This document shows, piece after piece, positions 1-8,304 of a DNA stretch of 64,000 nt; within the stretch, counting starts at the first letter, position 1, and the number at the start of each line of letters is the position of its first letter. The notes under the pieces were generated by a model. That model had not been told where the DNA came from. It was given only the letters and a program-made list of their open reading frames with translations, and ran no database searches. Made by a program: the position numbers and the translations under genes. Source of the DNA: Paraburkholderia haematera (GTDB lineage: Bacteria; Pseudomonadota; Gammaproteobacteria; Burkholderiales; Burkholderiaceae); assembly GCF_905220975.1 (NCBI RefSeq), contig NZ_CAJNBK010000003.1, positions 1 through 64,000 of the forward strand, read 5' to 3'.

Positions 1-104
1 TAGCGAGTCGGTCCCACCCCTTCCCATCCCGAACAGGACCGTGAAACGACTCCACGCCGATGATAGTGCGGATTCCCGTGTGAAAGTAGGTAATCGTCAG
101 GCTC
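1..104 (+). rRNA. rrf: 5S ribosomal RNA, 3' part
   Basis: The first ~104 bases read as the body and 3' end of a bacterial 5S rRNA, including the conserved stretches CCATCCCGAACAG, GAAACG, GCCGATGATAGTG and GTGAAAGTAGG and a closing 3' arm ending near CGTCAGGC. The 5' arm lies outside the window, so the molecule is partial. It is followed directly by a strong terminator, which marks the end of an rRNA operon running into the window from the left. Confidence 0.93.
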
Positions 105-117
105 CCTAGCAGCAGAC

Positions 118-155
118 AGAAACCCCACCCCGCAAAGGTGGGGTTTCTGCGTTTA
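118..155 (+). terminator. rRNA operon terminator
   Basis: A 12-bp perfect stem (AGAAACCCCACC, positions 118-129, pairing with 137-148) with a 7-nt loop, followed by GCGTTT. It lies just after the 5S end and just before the convergent lipocalin gene stop at 189, so it may serve both directions. Confidence 0.85.
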
Positions 156-188
156 CGGCCGTAAAACAGCGGCAAAAAAACGGGCACG

Positions 189-1478
189 TCACTCCTTCCC
201 AAGCCGCAGCGCTTTCGCGTAACCCGTCAGTTCCAGGTAAGCCCGTCCGACGTCCGCACCGTCTCGGCTCACTCGCACCGCACCTTCCCAATACACTGCA
301 CCGGTCGATTGACGGGAATCGAGTTCCTGATCGTCCATCAGCGGATCGAGGCGCCAGGTGAACGCGCCGGTTTTGACCGTCATCGCGACGGGATACGACG
401 TGTTCGTGCGTGGCGAGCGCCATGTGCGAACCGGCGTGAAATCGACCTGATCACGGCTGAACGTCGTCACTTGACCGTCGCGATTTCTGAGTGCTGCATG
501 GGTCCATACCGCGTGTCCATCGCGACCGCGGATCTTAAAAGCCATCAACGCCGAACCATCGGTCAAGTTAGCGCCGAGCCAATCCCATCCGACCGAATCG
601 GTATCGAGCAGCGTGCTTGACCATTCGTGATCGAGCCACGCCGCGCCGGTAACGGCCGTTTCGCCCGTCGATTTGCTGCCCGCCACAACCGGCCGAACTA
701 CGCTGCCGGTTACGCGCAATTGCGGTTCGCTGTAGTAATAGCTCGCCTGTTCAGGCCGTGGACCTTTGCGGGAATAGCCGCGCTCGCCCTGAACCAGGGG
801 CGCTTGTGTCGGCGTCAGAGCAAGGTGCAGCGAAAATCCGTTCGCGTCCACGGTAACGTCGTAGTGGCCGTCGCCGGCACGGGTGATTTTCCAGGCATCA
901 AGTTTGACGTCGGTATTGTCCGGCTTCGCATACGCCAGCCCGAATCCCTGGCGGGCAATGCGCTGATCGTGCGTAAGATGACCGAGTGCAGGATCGCTCA
1001 ATGCGGCATGCGCAATGATCAATTGCGACGGAGCGAACGCACTCGGATCGGCAGAGTCGTGACCGGTTGCCGAGCGAAAGAAGGTGATCTGGAAACCGAG
1101 CGGCTGATTGTCCGGCGTCGTGAGCCAGCCTGTTGCATACCACCACTCGGTGCGAAAGGCCGGGTGTGCGCCGGTGTCCTGCGGGAGCACGATCGGATGG
1201 CCCGGCTCGACCGCTGCGAACTCAGGTGTCGCGGCTACCACAGACGCGGTAGCCATCAAACCCATGCAAAGCAACGCTGCATGAATCGTAGCGCTCAGTC
1301 GACATGCACTTGCCAGGCGATGCAGCGAAGCCGAAGAATTGCCTCCCATGCTGCGCGCCAGGCAACTGCTGCCGACTCGATAAGAGCGCGCCGTCGCTTG
1401 ATGCGTGGCTTGATACGCCGATCCATGCGCCAGGTCATACACCGACTCTCGCACCATCTCGCGCGGCAATTCACCCAT
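189..1478 (-). CDS. Secreted lipocalin-like protein, AttH/CrtC (carotenoid 1,2-hydratase-like) family
   Basis: A 429-aa protein. Family hallmarks are EWWYATGWL soon after the predicted leader, ITFFRS, and LDHEWSS in the second half; these mark the AttH/CrtC double-lipocalin fold. A hydrophobic stretch around residues 50-78 (ending ATASVVAA) suggests export, but the ~45 residues before it are long for a signal peptide, so an internal start is possible. I chose the ATG at 1478 because its A overlaps the last base of the upstream permease stop (TGATG) and GGAGG sits 7 nt upstream, which implies translational coupling. It is the last gene of a three-gene operon with an ABC ATPase and permease, an arrangement like attEFGH of Agrobacterium. 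Substrate and activity are unknown; carotenoid hydration is not implied. Confidence 0.85.
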   Translation of the reverse strand: MGELPREMVRESVYDLAHGSAYQATHQATARSYRVGSSCLARSMGGNSSASLHRLASACRLSATIHAALLCMGLMATASVVAATPEFAAVEPGHPIVLPQDTGAHPAFRTEWWYATGWLTTPDNQPLGFQITFFRSATGHDSADPSAFAPSQLIIAHAALSDPALGHLTHDQRIARQGFGLAYAKPDNTDVKLDAWKITRAGDGHYDVTVDANGFSLHLALTPTQAPLVQGERGYSRKGPRPEQASYYYSEPQLRVTGSVVRPVVAGSKSTGETAVTGAAWLDHEWSSTLLDTDSVGWDWLGANLTDGSALMAFKIRGRDGHAVWTHAALRNRDGQVTTFSRDQVDFTPVRTWRSPRTNTSYPVAMTVKTGAFTWRLDPLMDDQELDSRQSTGAVYWEGAVRVSRDGADVGRAYLELTGYAKALRLGKE

Positions 1479-4051
1479 CACCAATCCTCCTTCACCGCGC
1501 GCACCGCGTCCACCGACACCGCGCCTCGTCCCGCAATCACCGCCGTCGAACACGACGAAGCCAGCATCACCAACGCGACCGTGCCGAGCACGCTCCATGG
1601 AACATGCAGCGACATGCTCCAATGAAACGACTGCGGATTGACGACGAACACGAGGATCAGACTGATCGCGAATCCGAGAACGAAGCCCATCGCGATACCG
1701 CAAGCGGTGAGCATCCCACCTTCGAGTGCGAGAATCGCGAGAACCTGTGAGCGGGTTACGCCCACGTGCCGCAGCATGCCGAACTCACGGGCCCGCGCGA
1801 GTGTCTGCGCGGAAAATGTCGCCGCGACGCCGAACAGGCCGATGACGATCGCGACAGCTTCGAGCAGATAGGTGACGGCAAAACTCCGATCGAAAATAAC
1901 CAGCGTGCGCGCGCGAATCTCGCCCGGTTGCGACAGATCCAGCGATGCACCGAAGGGCAGCGCCCGCAGGCCGGCTATCACGCGTTCGACGCTCGTTCCC
2001 GGTTGAACGGTGACAGCCACGTCCGTTGCGTTTGTATCGGCGGTCAGGCGCCGGTAATCCGAAAGCCGTATCTGGATCGCGCCGGTCTGACGAACATAGT
2101 CACGCCAGATGCCGGCCACAACAAACACATGGCCGCGCTCGCCGAGCGGCAACTGCACGCGCTGGCCAAGTTTATATCCATACAGATCGACCATTGCTTC
2201 GGACACCCAAACAGGTGTCTCCCCATCGTGAAGTTGGGAGGGAGGCAATACTGATCCGGTCATCTGCAGATTCGCACCCGGATCGGCGGCGTCGATTTCA
2301 CGCGCGAGCAAGGCGATGTCAGGCCGTGCGGGGTCTAGCGTGAGATGCGAGATGCGGGCAAATGCAGCGGTCCTGATGCCGGGCATGCTACGCAGCAGAG
2401 TCTGTTCATCGGGGCGCATGCCACCGGTGTCGCCGTTCGGCGCCGCGCGAACGTACAGATCGGCCGAGAGCAGGTGACCCAGCCAGTCTTCCACGGAAAC
2501 ACGGAAGCTGGCCACCATGATGGCCATTGCAACGATCAGCGCGAAGCTCGACAACACGCCACCCATTGCGATCGATGCATGCCCCGGCGCATTCGCGAGA
2601 CGCGCCAGCGCGAGCGTGCTGGCCGCGCCGGCGCGACGCCGCGCGCTGAGAGCACGGCTCGCTGCACCAAAGATCAAAGCAGTCACGCGCGGCATCAGCG
2701 CAATTCCGCCGACCAGCAATAGCCCAACCGCCAGGTAGCCGCCGATGGGCGTATCGAACAGTGGCGGCACCTGGGTGAGGACGGCGGCAATCAGCAGACA
2801 TGCCAAAGCGGGCCAGGGTGTAGCGAGCCGTGCCAGTGCGCCTTCCTCGGCGCCGGCTTTGAGCGCCACCGCGGGTCGCGCGCGCGCCGCCTCCCATGCA
2901 GGGGCAAAACTGCCTAATACGGACACGGCGATGCCGAGCATCAGAAATAGTGCGGTCGCCAGCGGCTCGAAGCCAACGTGCGGCTGCACTCCAGGAAAGT
3001 AGCCACCGCCCAGGTCGCTGCCGAAAAAACGCAACGCGCCGCTTGCCAACGCATAGCCGAGCGCGAGTCCGGACAGCGAACCGAGCAGTCCGAGCAGCGC
3101 ACCTTCCATGAGGATCTGGCGCAACAACTGGCCGCGCGTCAGTCCAAGCACGCGCAGCATCGCGAACTGTGCACGGCGCCGCACGACACCCAGCGCCTGC
3201 GTCGAAAACACAAGGAAGGCACCGGTGAAAAGCGCCACTAGCGCGAGCACATTCATATTGATCCGATAGGCACGCGACAGCCGATCGGTGCGGCTTTCCG
3301 CGTCGCGTGTTTCGGAGATCACCCACCGGCTGCCGAGCCGCGCTTGCAGGTCACGCTTGAAGCGTTCGCGATCGACGCCGCGTTCGAGTTGCACGTCGAT
3401 GCGCGACAGCTTGCCCACCTTGCCGAACTTCCATTGGGCGGCGGCAATATCCATCACCGCCAGCCGCTGTCCCGGCCGCGTTCTCACGAGACCGCCGGCC
3501 ACGCGCAAGTGCACGATCGACGTGCCGTTTCTCAATGCCACGTCATCGCCGATCTTCACCTTCAGCCATTGCTGCGCCGCTACGGAGAGAAACACCGTAT
3601 CAGCCGCGAGCGTATCGAACGGCCGTTGCGGCGACGGCACGCCGATCAGGTCGGGCGCAATGCGGCCTGCCTTGAAGACGTCGATGCCGAGCATAGGCAG
3701 TGCGGCGCTCTGATTCGGTACGGTGACATCGAGAGCGAGTACGGGACTCGCCAGCGTTACGCCTGGCTCGGTCGACAGACGCGGATAGATGGACTCGTCG
3801 AATAAAGGTTGCGCGCCGCGCACCTGCAGATCGGCCTCGCCCGATAGGCTGCGTGCAGCCGCCGAGAATTCAGTGAAGGCCGCGCTATTGATCAACTGAA
3901 CGGCGTAGCCAAGCGCGACACCGAGCGCGATCGTTGCGATTGCTACCAGTGCACGTCCACGGTGACTGCGCCACTCCGCGCCCAACAGCCAGCGCGCGAG
4001 CATGCGATGACCTCGCATGCGCTGCAGCGGGAGTGGGTCAGCGTGCATCAT
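1478..4051 (-). CDS. ABC transporter permease with two FtsX domains
   Basis: An 857-aa inner-membrane protein. An N-terminal membrane helix (about residues 35-55) is followed by a large extracytoplasmic region, a first FtsX core with three or four helices (about 265-400), a second block of helices around 420-520, another periplasmic part, and a C-terminal FtsX core (about 725-850). This is the duplicated YbbP-like architecture, in effect AttF and AttG fused. It starts 14 nt inside the end of the ATPase gene and its stop overlaps the start of the lipocalin gene. FtsX-type permeases of this class usually move lipids or lipoproteins or act by mechanotransmission rather than importing solutes. 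The substrate cannot be read from the sequence. Confidence 0.9.
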   Translation of the reverse strand: MMHADPLPLQRMRGHRMLARWLLGAEWRSHRGRALVAIATIALGVALGYAVQLINSAAFTEFSAAARSLSGEADLQVRGAQPLFDESIYPRLSTEPGVTLASPVLALDVTVPNQSAALPMLGIDVFKAGRIAPDLIGVPSPQRPFDTLAADTVFLSVAAQQWLKVKIGDDVALRNGTSIVHLRVAGGLVRTRPGQRLAVMDIAAAQWKFGKVGKLSRIDVQLERGVDRERFKRDLQARLGSRWVISETRDAESRTDRLSRAYRINMNVLALVALFTGAFLVFSTQALGVVRRRAQFAMLRVLGLTRGQLLRQILMEGALLGLLGSLSGLALGYALASGALRFFGSDLGGGYFPGVQPHVGFEPLATALFLMLGIAVSVLGSFAPAWEAARARPAVALKAGAEEGALARLATPWPALACLLIAAVLTQVPPLFDTPIGGYLAVGLLLVGGIALMPRVTALIFGAASRALSARRRAGAASTLALARLANAPGHASIAMGGVLSSFALIVAMAIMVASFRVSVEDWLGHLLSADLYVRAAPNGDTGGMRPDEQTLLRSMPGIRTAAFARISHLTLDPARPDIALLAREIDAADPGANLQMTGSVLPPSQLHDGETPVWVSEAMVDLYGYKLGQRVQLPLGERGHVFVVAGIWRDYVRQTGAIQIRLSDYRRLTADTNATDVAVTVQPGTSVERVIAGLRALPFGASLDLSQPGEIRARTLVIFDRSFAVTYLLEAVAIVIGLFGVAATFSAQTLARAREFGMLRHVGVTRSQVLAILALEGGMLTACGIAMGFVLGFAISLILVFVVNPQSFHWSMSLHVPWSVLGTVALVMLASSCSTAVIAGRGAVSVDAVRAVKEDW

Positions 4052-4787
4052 CGGCTGAGCGCGCGGTGGATCGCGAGTCGGGAGAGGGGCCGGAAAAGGC
4101 GTTGTGTCCGGACGATGCGTGCAAACCGCCTTCGCTCAGAATCAGGATGCGGTCCGCTACGGCCGCGGCTGCCTCCGAGTGCGTAACCATGATGGTGGCC
4201 GCACCCGTTGCCTTGCTTTGGGCGCGGAACAGGCCGAGTACGTCGTGTGCGGTATCGGGATCGAGATTGCCGGTGGGTTCGTCGGCGAGAATCAGTTTCG
4301 GACGATGCACGAGCGCCCGCGCAATGGCGACGCGCTGCAGCTCGCCGCCCGACAACTGCCGCGGAAAATCGTCGCCACGGCCGCTCAAGCCGACGGCCGC
4401 GAGCATATCGAGCGCGCCGGCCGTCGGTAAGCCGTTTAGCAGCAGCGGCAGCGCGACATTCTGAGCAAGTGTCAGATGGGGCAATACGTGAAACGCCTGG
4501 AACACGAAGCCCAGTTTTTGCCGGCGCAAACGCGTTGCCGCGTTGTCATCCAGACGCGAGACCGCGCTGCCGTCGATGATCACATCGCCGCTATCCGAGC
4601 TGTCGAGCCCGGCAATGAGATTCAGCAGCGTCGATTTGCCGACGCCGGAGTCGCCCATGATCGCGACGAATTCACCCGGCGCGAGCGTGAAATCGAGGTG
4701 CGCCAGCACGATGCGGCCGGCGCCGTAGGATTTGCCAAGCTCGCGGCATTCGAGCGCGGGAACGACTCCTTCTTCACGAAGCACCAT
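4038..4787 (-). CDS. ABC transporter ATP-binding protein, LolD/YbbA type
   Basis: A 249-aa nucleotide-binding subunit. Walker A GDSGVGKST at residues 45-53, Q-loop FVFQAF near 95-100, signature LSGGEL at 145-150 and Walker B LILADEP near 166-172 are all intact; PTGNLD follows, as in LolD/MacB/YbbA ATPases that partner FtsX-type permeases. I used the ATG at 4787; the open frame continues upstream with no family similarity. It is the first gene of the operon with the double-FtsX permease and the AttH-like lipocalin. Confidence 0.92.
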   Translation of the reverse strand: MVLREEGVVPALECRELGKSYGAGRIVLAHLDFTLAPGEFVAIMGDSGVGKSTLLNLIAGLDSSDSGDVIIDGSAVSRLDDNAATRLRRQKLGFVFQAFHVLPHLTLAQNVALPLLLNGLPTAGALDMLAAVGLSGRGDDFPRQLSGGELQRVAIARALVHRPKLILADEPTGNLDPDTAHDVLGLFRAQSKATGAATIMVTHSEAAAAVADRILILSEGGLHASSGHNAFSGPSPDSRSTARSADDAR

Positions 4788-5475
4788 GCGGTATCCGATA
4801 AGTCTGGCCGGTGAGGGCGGCGTCCTGCCCGTGCGAAGAAACGACCGTGCTGCGCACGAGCATCGGCCCCTGAACCGCCGAAGTATATTCGGGTTCTGTA
4901 AGGCTCGCAGGCGCATGCCGCCATCGCCCGATAGCCATCTGAAAACGGGCTGATGAAGGGATCGCGCGGGGCCTTTTCGGGCACGCACTGAGGCCCCTTT
5001 AGAGTGCCGGATCAAAAAAAATTTCTGTTCGCGGACGCGCTAAATTTTCGACGGTGGCTCGAAATTGACCTTGATGACGCGTCATGCACCTGCATGAACT
5101 ATTCCAGTGCAACCGTCACGCGGAAGCGCTTGTGCAAGAGCGGCTAACTGCCCCGCAATTGTTTTCTTTTGCATGCAAAAAGCATGGCAGAAATCCTGCT
5201 CGAATGGGTTTGTGCATCTGCACATTTTTTAGCGTTTCGCAAGGGCAGACATGGCAACAATGCATTGCCGAGGGCGTTGCAGCATTGTTGCGATGCAAAA
5301 GTATTCTTATCTTGGTAATCTCCCACCCTTGGTCATTCGACTGCGGGTAAACGTGAAGCAAGCAGCGCCGCTTCGACGTCAATTTCAGCGAAATTCAGCT
5401 TACATGTCCATTTCAATGCTTTCGTTTTGAAGGCGTTGACGCGGCGTTTTGTATTTCAAGTTTTCAACAGAACAC
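4788..5475. other. Long intergenic region with palindromes upstream of the nuoM-like gene
   Basis: 688 nt between the divergent ABC operon and the nuoM-like gene. No convincing gene: open frames of similar size occur on both strands without recognisable products. The right half is clearly AT-richer than the surroundings. It holds a perfect 14-bp palindrome TTTTGCATGCAAAA (5167-5180), an inverted repeat TGTGCA-TC-TGCACA (5211-5224) followed by six T, and several further TGCAT/ATGCA words. This is probably a regulatory region for both flanking genes. Confidence 0.6.
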
Positions 5476-7029
5476 ATGCCATTGCCTCCGCTTCTTAGCC
5501 TACTCATCTGGATCCCTATTGTCGCCGGCCTGGTGGTTTTGCGTGCCGGATCCGACGCGGCACGTAGTCGCACGCGATGGCTCGCGCTGATCGGCGCGGT
5601 AGCGGGTTTCTTGCCGGTGATTCCGCTGGTGTCGAATTTCCGTAACGACGTGACGTCGATGCAGTTCGTCGAGAACGTCCGCTGGTCGCCCACGTTCGAT
5701 ATCGCGTGGCATGTCGGCGTGGATGGCATTTCGCTGTGGCTCGTCGCGTTGACGGCGCTGACCACGATCATCATCGTGGTCGCTTCGTGGGAGTCGATCA
5801 CCGAGCGCACCGCGCAGTATTTCGGTGCGTTCCTGATGCTGTCGGGTTTCATGCAGGGCGTGTTCACGTCGATGGACGGCATGCTGTTCTTCATCTCGTT
5901 CGAAGCGACCCTGATTCCGCTGTACCTGTTGATCGGTACGTGGGGTAATTCGAACCGCTCGTACGCGGCGGTGAAGTTCTTCTTCGTCTCGTTCCTCGGC
6001 TCGCTGATGATGCTGATGTCGATGCTGTATCTGTACAGCCAGACGCACAGCTTCGATCTCGCCTTGTGGCGCGAAACGCACCTCGGCACCTGGGCGCAGG
6101 TTCTGGTTTTCCTCGGCTTCCTTGCTGCGTTCGGTGTGAAGGTGCCGATGTGGCCGCTGCATACGTGGCTGCCGGATGTCCACCTCGACGGCCCGACCGG
6201 TGCCGCCGTGATGATCGGCATGCTCAAGCTGGGCGGCTATGGCCTGCTGCGTTTCGCGCTGCCGATCGCCCCGCAGGCCAGCCATTTCTTCGCGCCGATG
6301 ATGATCACGCTGTCGCTGATCGCGGTGATCTATTCGAGCTTGCTGGCACTCGTGCAGACCGACATGCGCCGTTTGCTCGCGTATTCGACGATTGCGCACA
6401 TGGGTCTCGTGACGCTTGGCCTGTTCGTCTTCAACCGCATCGGCCAGGCGGGCGCGATTGTGCAGATGCTCTCGTACGGGGTGGTTTCCGGCGCGATGCT
6501 GCTGTGCACGGGCATGCTCTACGATCGCACGAAGACCGCTTCGATTGCCGAATACGGCGGTGTCGCCAATACGATGCCGCGCTTCGCCGCGTTCGTGATG
6601 CTGTTCTCGATGGCCAATATCGGCCTGCCGGGCACCTCGGGTTTTGTCGGCGAGTTCATGGTGTTGATGGGCGCGATCCGTTTCAATTTCTGGATCGGTG
6701 CAATCGCGGCCTCGACGCTGGTTCTGAGCGCCGCTTACACGCTGTGGATGTATAAGCGCGTGATTTTCGGCGCGATTGCCAACGCACGCGTCGCGAAACT
6801 GCAGGACCTCGGCAAACGCGAGTTCGCGCTGCTCGGCGCGATGGCTTTGCTGGTGCTGGCCATCGGCATCAATCCGAAGCCTTTCACCGATGCCATCGAC
6901 CCGTCGGTCGGCACGCTGCTGGCTCAATCGGAACGAAGCCTGCATCCTTCGGACTCCGCACCGGCTGACGGTGGCGAGCACCTGCAGGCGGCGGCGCCTG
7001 CTGCCGTCGCGGCACGCACGCCGGGCTGA
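5476..7029 (+). CDS. NADH-quinone oxidoreductase subunit M-like protein (orphan)
   Basis: A 517-aa polytopic membrane protein of the NuoM/MrpD antiporter-like family. It carries the conserved glutamate segment FISFEATLIPLYLL (the TM5 Glu of proton-pumping subunits), the FGVKVPMWPLHTWLPD signature with the TM7-region Lys, and DMRRLLAYSTIAHMG. Length matches NuoM (about 500 aa). A TTG in frame at 5449 is an alternative start, but the ATG at 5476 gives the normal hydrophobic N-terminus (MPLPPLLSLL). No other nuo genes are nearby: a terminator-rich gap and then cyoABCD follow. It is therefore a stand-alone paralogue rather than part of a complex I operon. The C-terminal tail is Ala/Gly-rich and probably dispensable. 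Confidence 0.88.
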   Translation: MPLPPLLSLLIWIPIVAGLVVLRAGSDAARSRTRWLALIGAVAGFLPVIPLVSNFRNDVTSMQFVENVRWSPTFDIAWHVGVDGISLWLVALTALTTIIIVVASWESITERTAQYFGAFLMLSGFMQGVFTSMDGMLFFISFEATLIPLYLLIGTWGNSNRSYAAVKFFFVSFLGSLMMLMSMLYLYSQTHSFDLALWRETHLGTWAQVLVFLGFLAAFGVKVPMWPLHTWLPDVHLDGPTGAAVMIGMLKLGGYGLLRFALPIAPQASHFFAPMMITLSLIAVIYSSLLALVQTDMRRLLAYSTIAHMGLVTLGLFVFNRIGQAGAIVQMLSYGVVSGAMLLCTGMLYDRTKTASIAEYGGVANTMPRFAAFVMLFSMANIGLPGTSGFVGEFMVLMGAIRFNFWIGAIAASTLVLSAAYTLWMYKRVIFGAIANARVAKLQDLGKREFALLGAMALLVLAIGINPKPFTDAIDPSVGTLLAQSERSLHPSDSAPADGGEHLQAAAPAAVAARTPG

Positions 7030-7051
7030 TCGAAACGAAGCGCGGAGCTAA

Positions 7052-7096
7052 GGCAGCATTCGTCGCACGGATGCTGCCTCGGCCGACGTGCTTTTT
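7052..7096 (+). terminator. Terminator after the nuoM-like gene
   Basis: Hairpin GGCAGCAT...ATGCTGCC (8 bp) shortly after the stop at 7029, followed downstream by a six-T run at about 7091-7096. The T run is not directly at the stem, so the efficiency is uncertain. Confidence 0.55.
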
Positions 7097-7130
7097 TGCA
7101 TCGACACACATCCATTTTCGAGCATCTGAC

Positions 7131-7165
7131 GCGGCGCGACCATTCCGGTCGTGCCGCGTTTTAAC
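7131..7165 (+). terminator. Second hairpin terminator between the nuoM-like gene and cyoA
   Basis: An 11-bp stem GCGGCGCGACC / GGTCGTGCCGC (one G-U pair) with a 5-nt loop, followed by GTTTT. It separates the nuoM-like gene from the cyo operon, so cyo very probably has its own promoter in 7166-7400, where I could not define a clear -35/-10 pair. Confidence 0.75.
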
Positions 7166-7401
7166 GCTTGTTTAAAGGGACTTTCGCGATCTGGCGATGC
7201 CACCAGGTGCCTGGAAAAGAGCATTGCGGACCCTCGCGCGCGCACAGGTGTGCGGCAACGTGTCACACGGTGTTGCGACGCAATAGATCGTTGCTAAATC
7301 GAGTGTTTATATCCCCTTGACGACCCCCTATTATGCGATCGCTTACTAAGGGAGAGCGGTCGAATGACGTTCGTTGAAGTCGTAGAAGAAAGGCAAGGGA
7401 T

Positions 7402-8301
7402 ATGAAAGGAAAGACGCTGCGAGGGTCGATAAGTTTCCTTTCCGCCGGCCTCATGTTGTTGCTCTCGGGTTGCGGCAACCTCGATATTTTGAATCCGAAG
7501 GGGAGTGTGGGTCTGGCCGAACGTGAGCTGATTGCCACGTCGACCTGGGCCATGCTGATTGTGGTCATTCCGGTTATCGCGCTCACGCTGCTGTTCGCAT
7601 GGCGCTATCGCGCGTCGAACAGGAACGCCGAATACCGTCCGGGCTGGGTGCATTCGACCGGTATCGAAATCGCCATCTGGACCATTCCGACGCTGATCAT
7701 TCTGTTCCTCGCCGTGCTGACGTGGAAGAGCACACACGAGCTCGATCCGTACAAGCCTCTCGAGTCGCAGGTGAAGCCCATCAACGTCGAAGTCGTGGCA
7801 CTCGACTGGAAGTGGCTCTTCATCTATCCCGACCTCGGCATTGCATCGGTGAACCAGTTGGCGTTCCCGGTTGGCACGCCAGTGAACTTCGTCATCACGT
7901 CCGACACGGTGATGAACTCCTTCTTCATTCCGCAACTCGGCGGCCAGATCTACGCGATGGCGGGTATGCAAACGCGTCTGCATCTGATCGCCGACGAAGC
8001 CGGCAACTACGCAGGCACCGCGGCGAATTTCAGCGGCAAAGGTTTCTCGGACATGAAGTTCCGTGCACTCGCTACCTCGCCTGAAGAGTTCAATGCGTGG
8101 GTCGCCAAGGTACGCGCTTCATCCGACCGTCTCGACATGGATCGCTACCACGCGGTATCGGCGCCTACGGAGAAGGAGCCGGTGCGGTACTTTTCGTCGG
8201 TCGATCCGAAGCTCTTTCACAACATCATTGCCCGATACAACAACGGTAACGTCCTCGACAACATAAAAGACGTTAACTGTGCGCCTAAGGGTAAGGGGTA
8301 A
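7402..8301 (+). CDS. cyoA: Cytochrome o ubiquinol oxidase subunit II
   Basis: A 299-aa subunit of the bo3 terminal oxidase. It has a lipoprotein signal with lipobox LLSGC (Cys24), two membrane helices (about 40-65 and 85-105) and a cupredoxin-like periplasmic domain containing VALDWKWLFIYPDLGIA and FIPQLGGQIYAMAGM. The copper-A ligands of true cytochrome c oxidases are absent, as expected for a quinol oxidase. It begins the cyoABCD operon, with cyoB starting 3 nt after its stop. Upstream, AGGCAAGGGAT provides a modest ribosome site. Confidence 0.96.
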   Translation: MKGKTLRGSISFLSAGLMLLLSGCGNLDILNPKGSVGLAERELIATSTWAMLIVVIPVIALTLLFAWRYRASNRNAEYRPGWVHSTGIEIAIWTIPTLIILFLAVLTWKSTHELDPYKPLESQVKPINVEVVALDWKWLFIYPDLGIASVNQLAFPVGTPVNFVITSDTVMNSFFIPQLGGQIYAMAGMQTRLHLIADEAGNYAGTAANFSGKGFSDMKFRALATSPEEFNAWVAKVRASSDRLDMDRYHAVSAPTEKEPVRYFSSVDPKLFHNIIARYNNGNVLDNIKDVNCAPKGKG

Positions 8302-8304
8302 CGC

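Noticed and set aside
5084..5382. Overlapping open frames of similar size on both strands upstream of the nuoM-like gene
   Set aside because: Neither has a plausible product or ribosome site; the region is AT-rich and palindromic, which fits regulation better.
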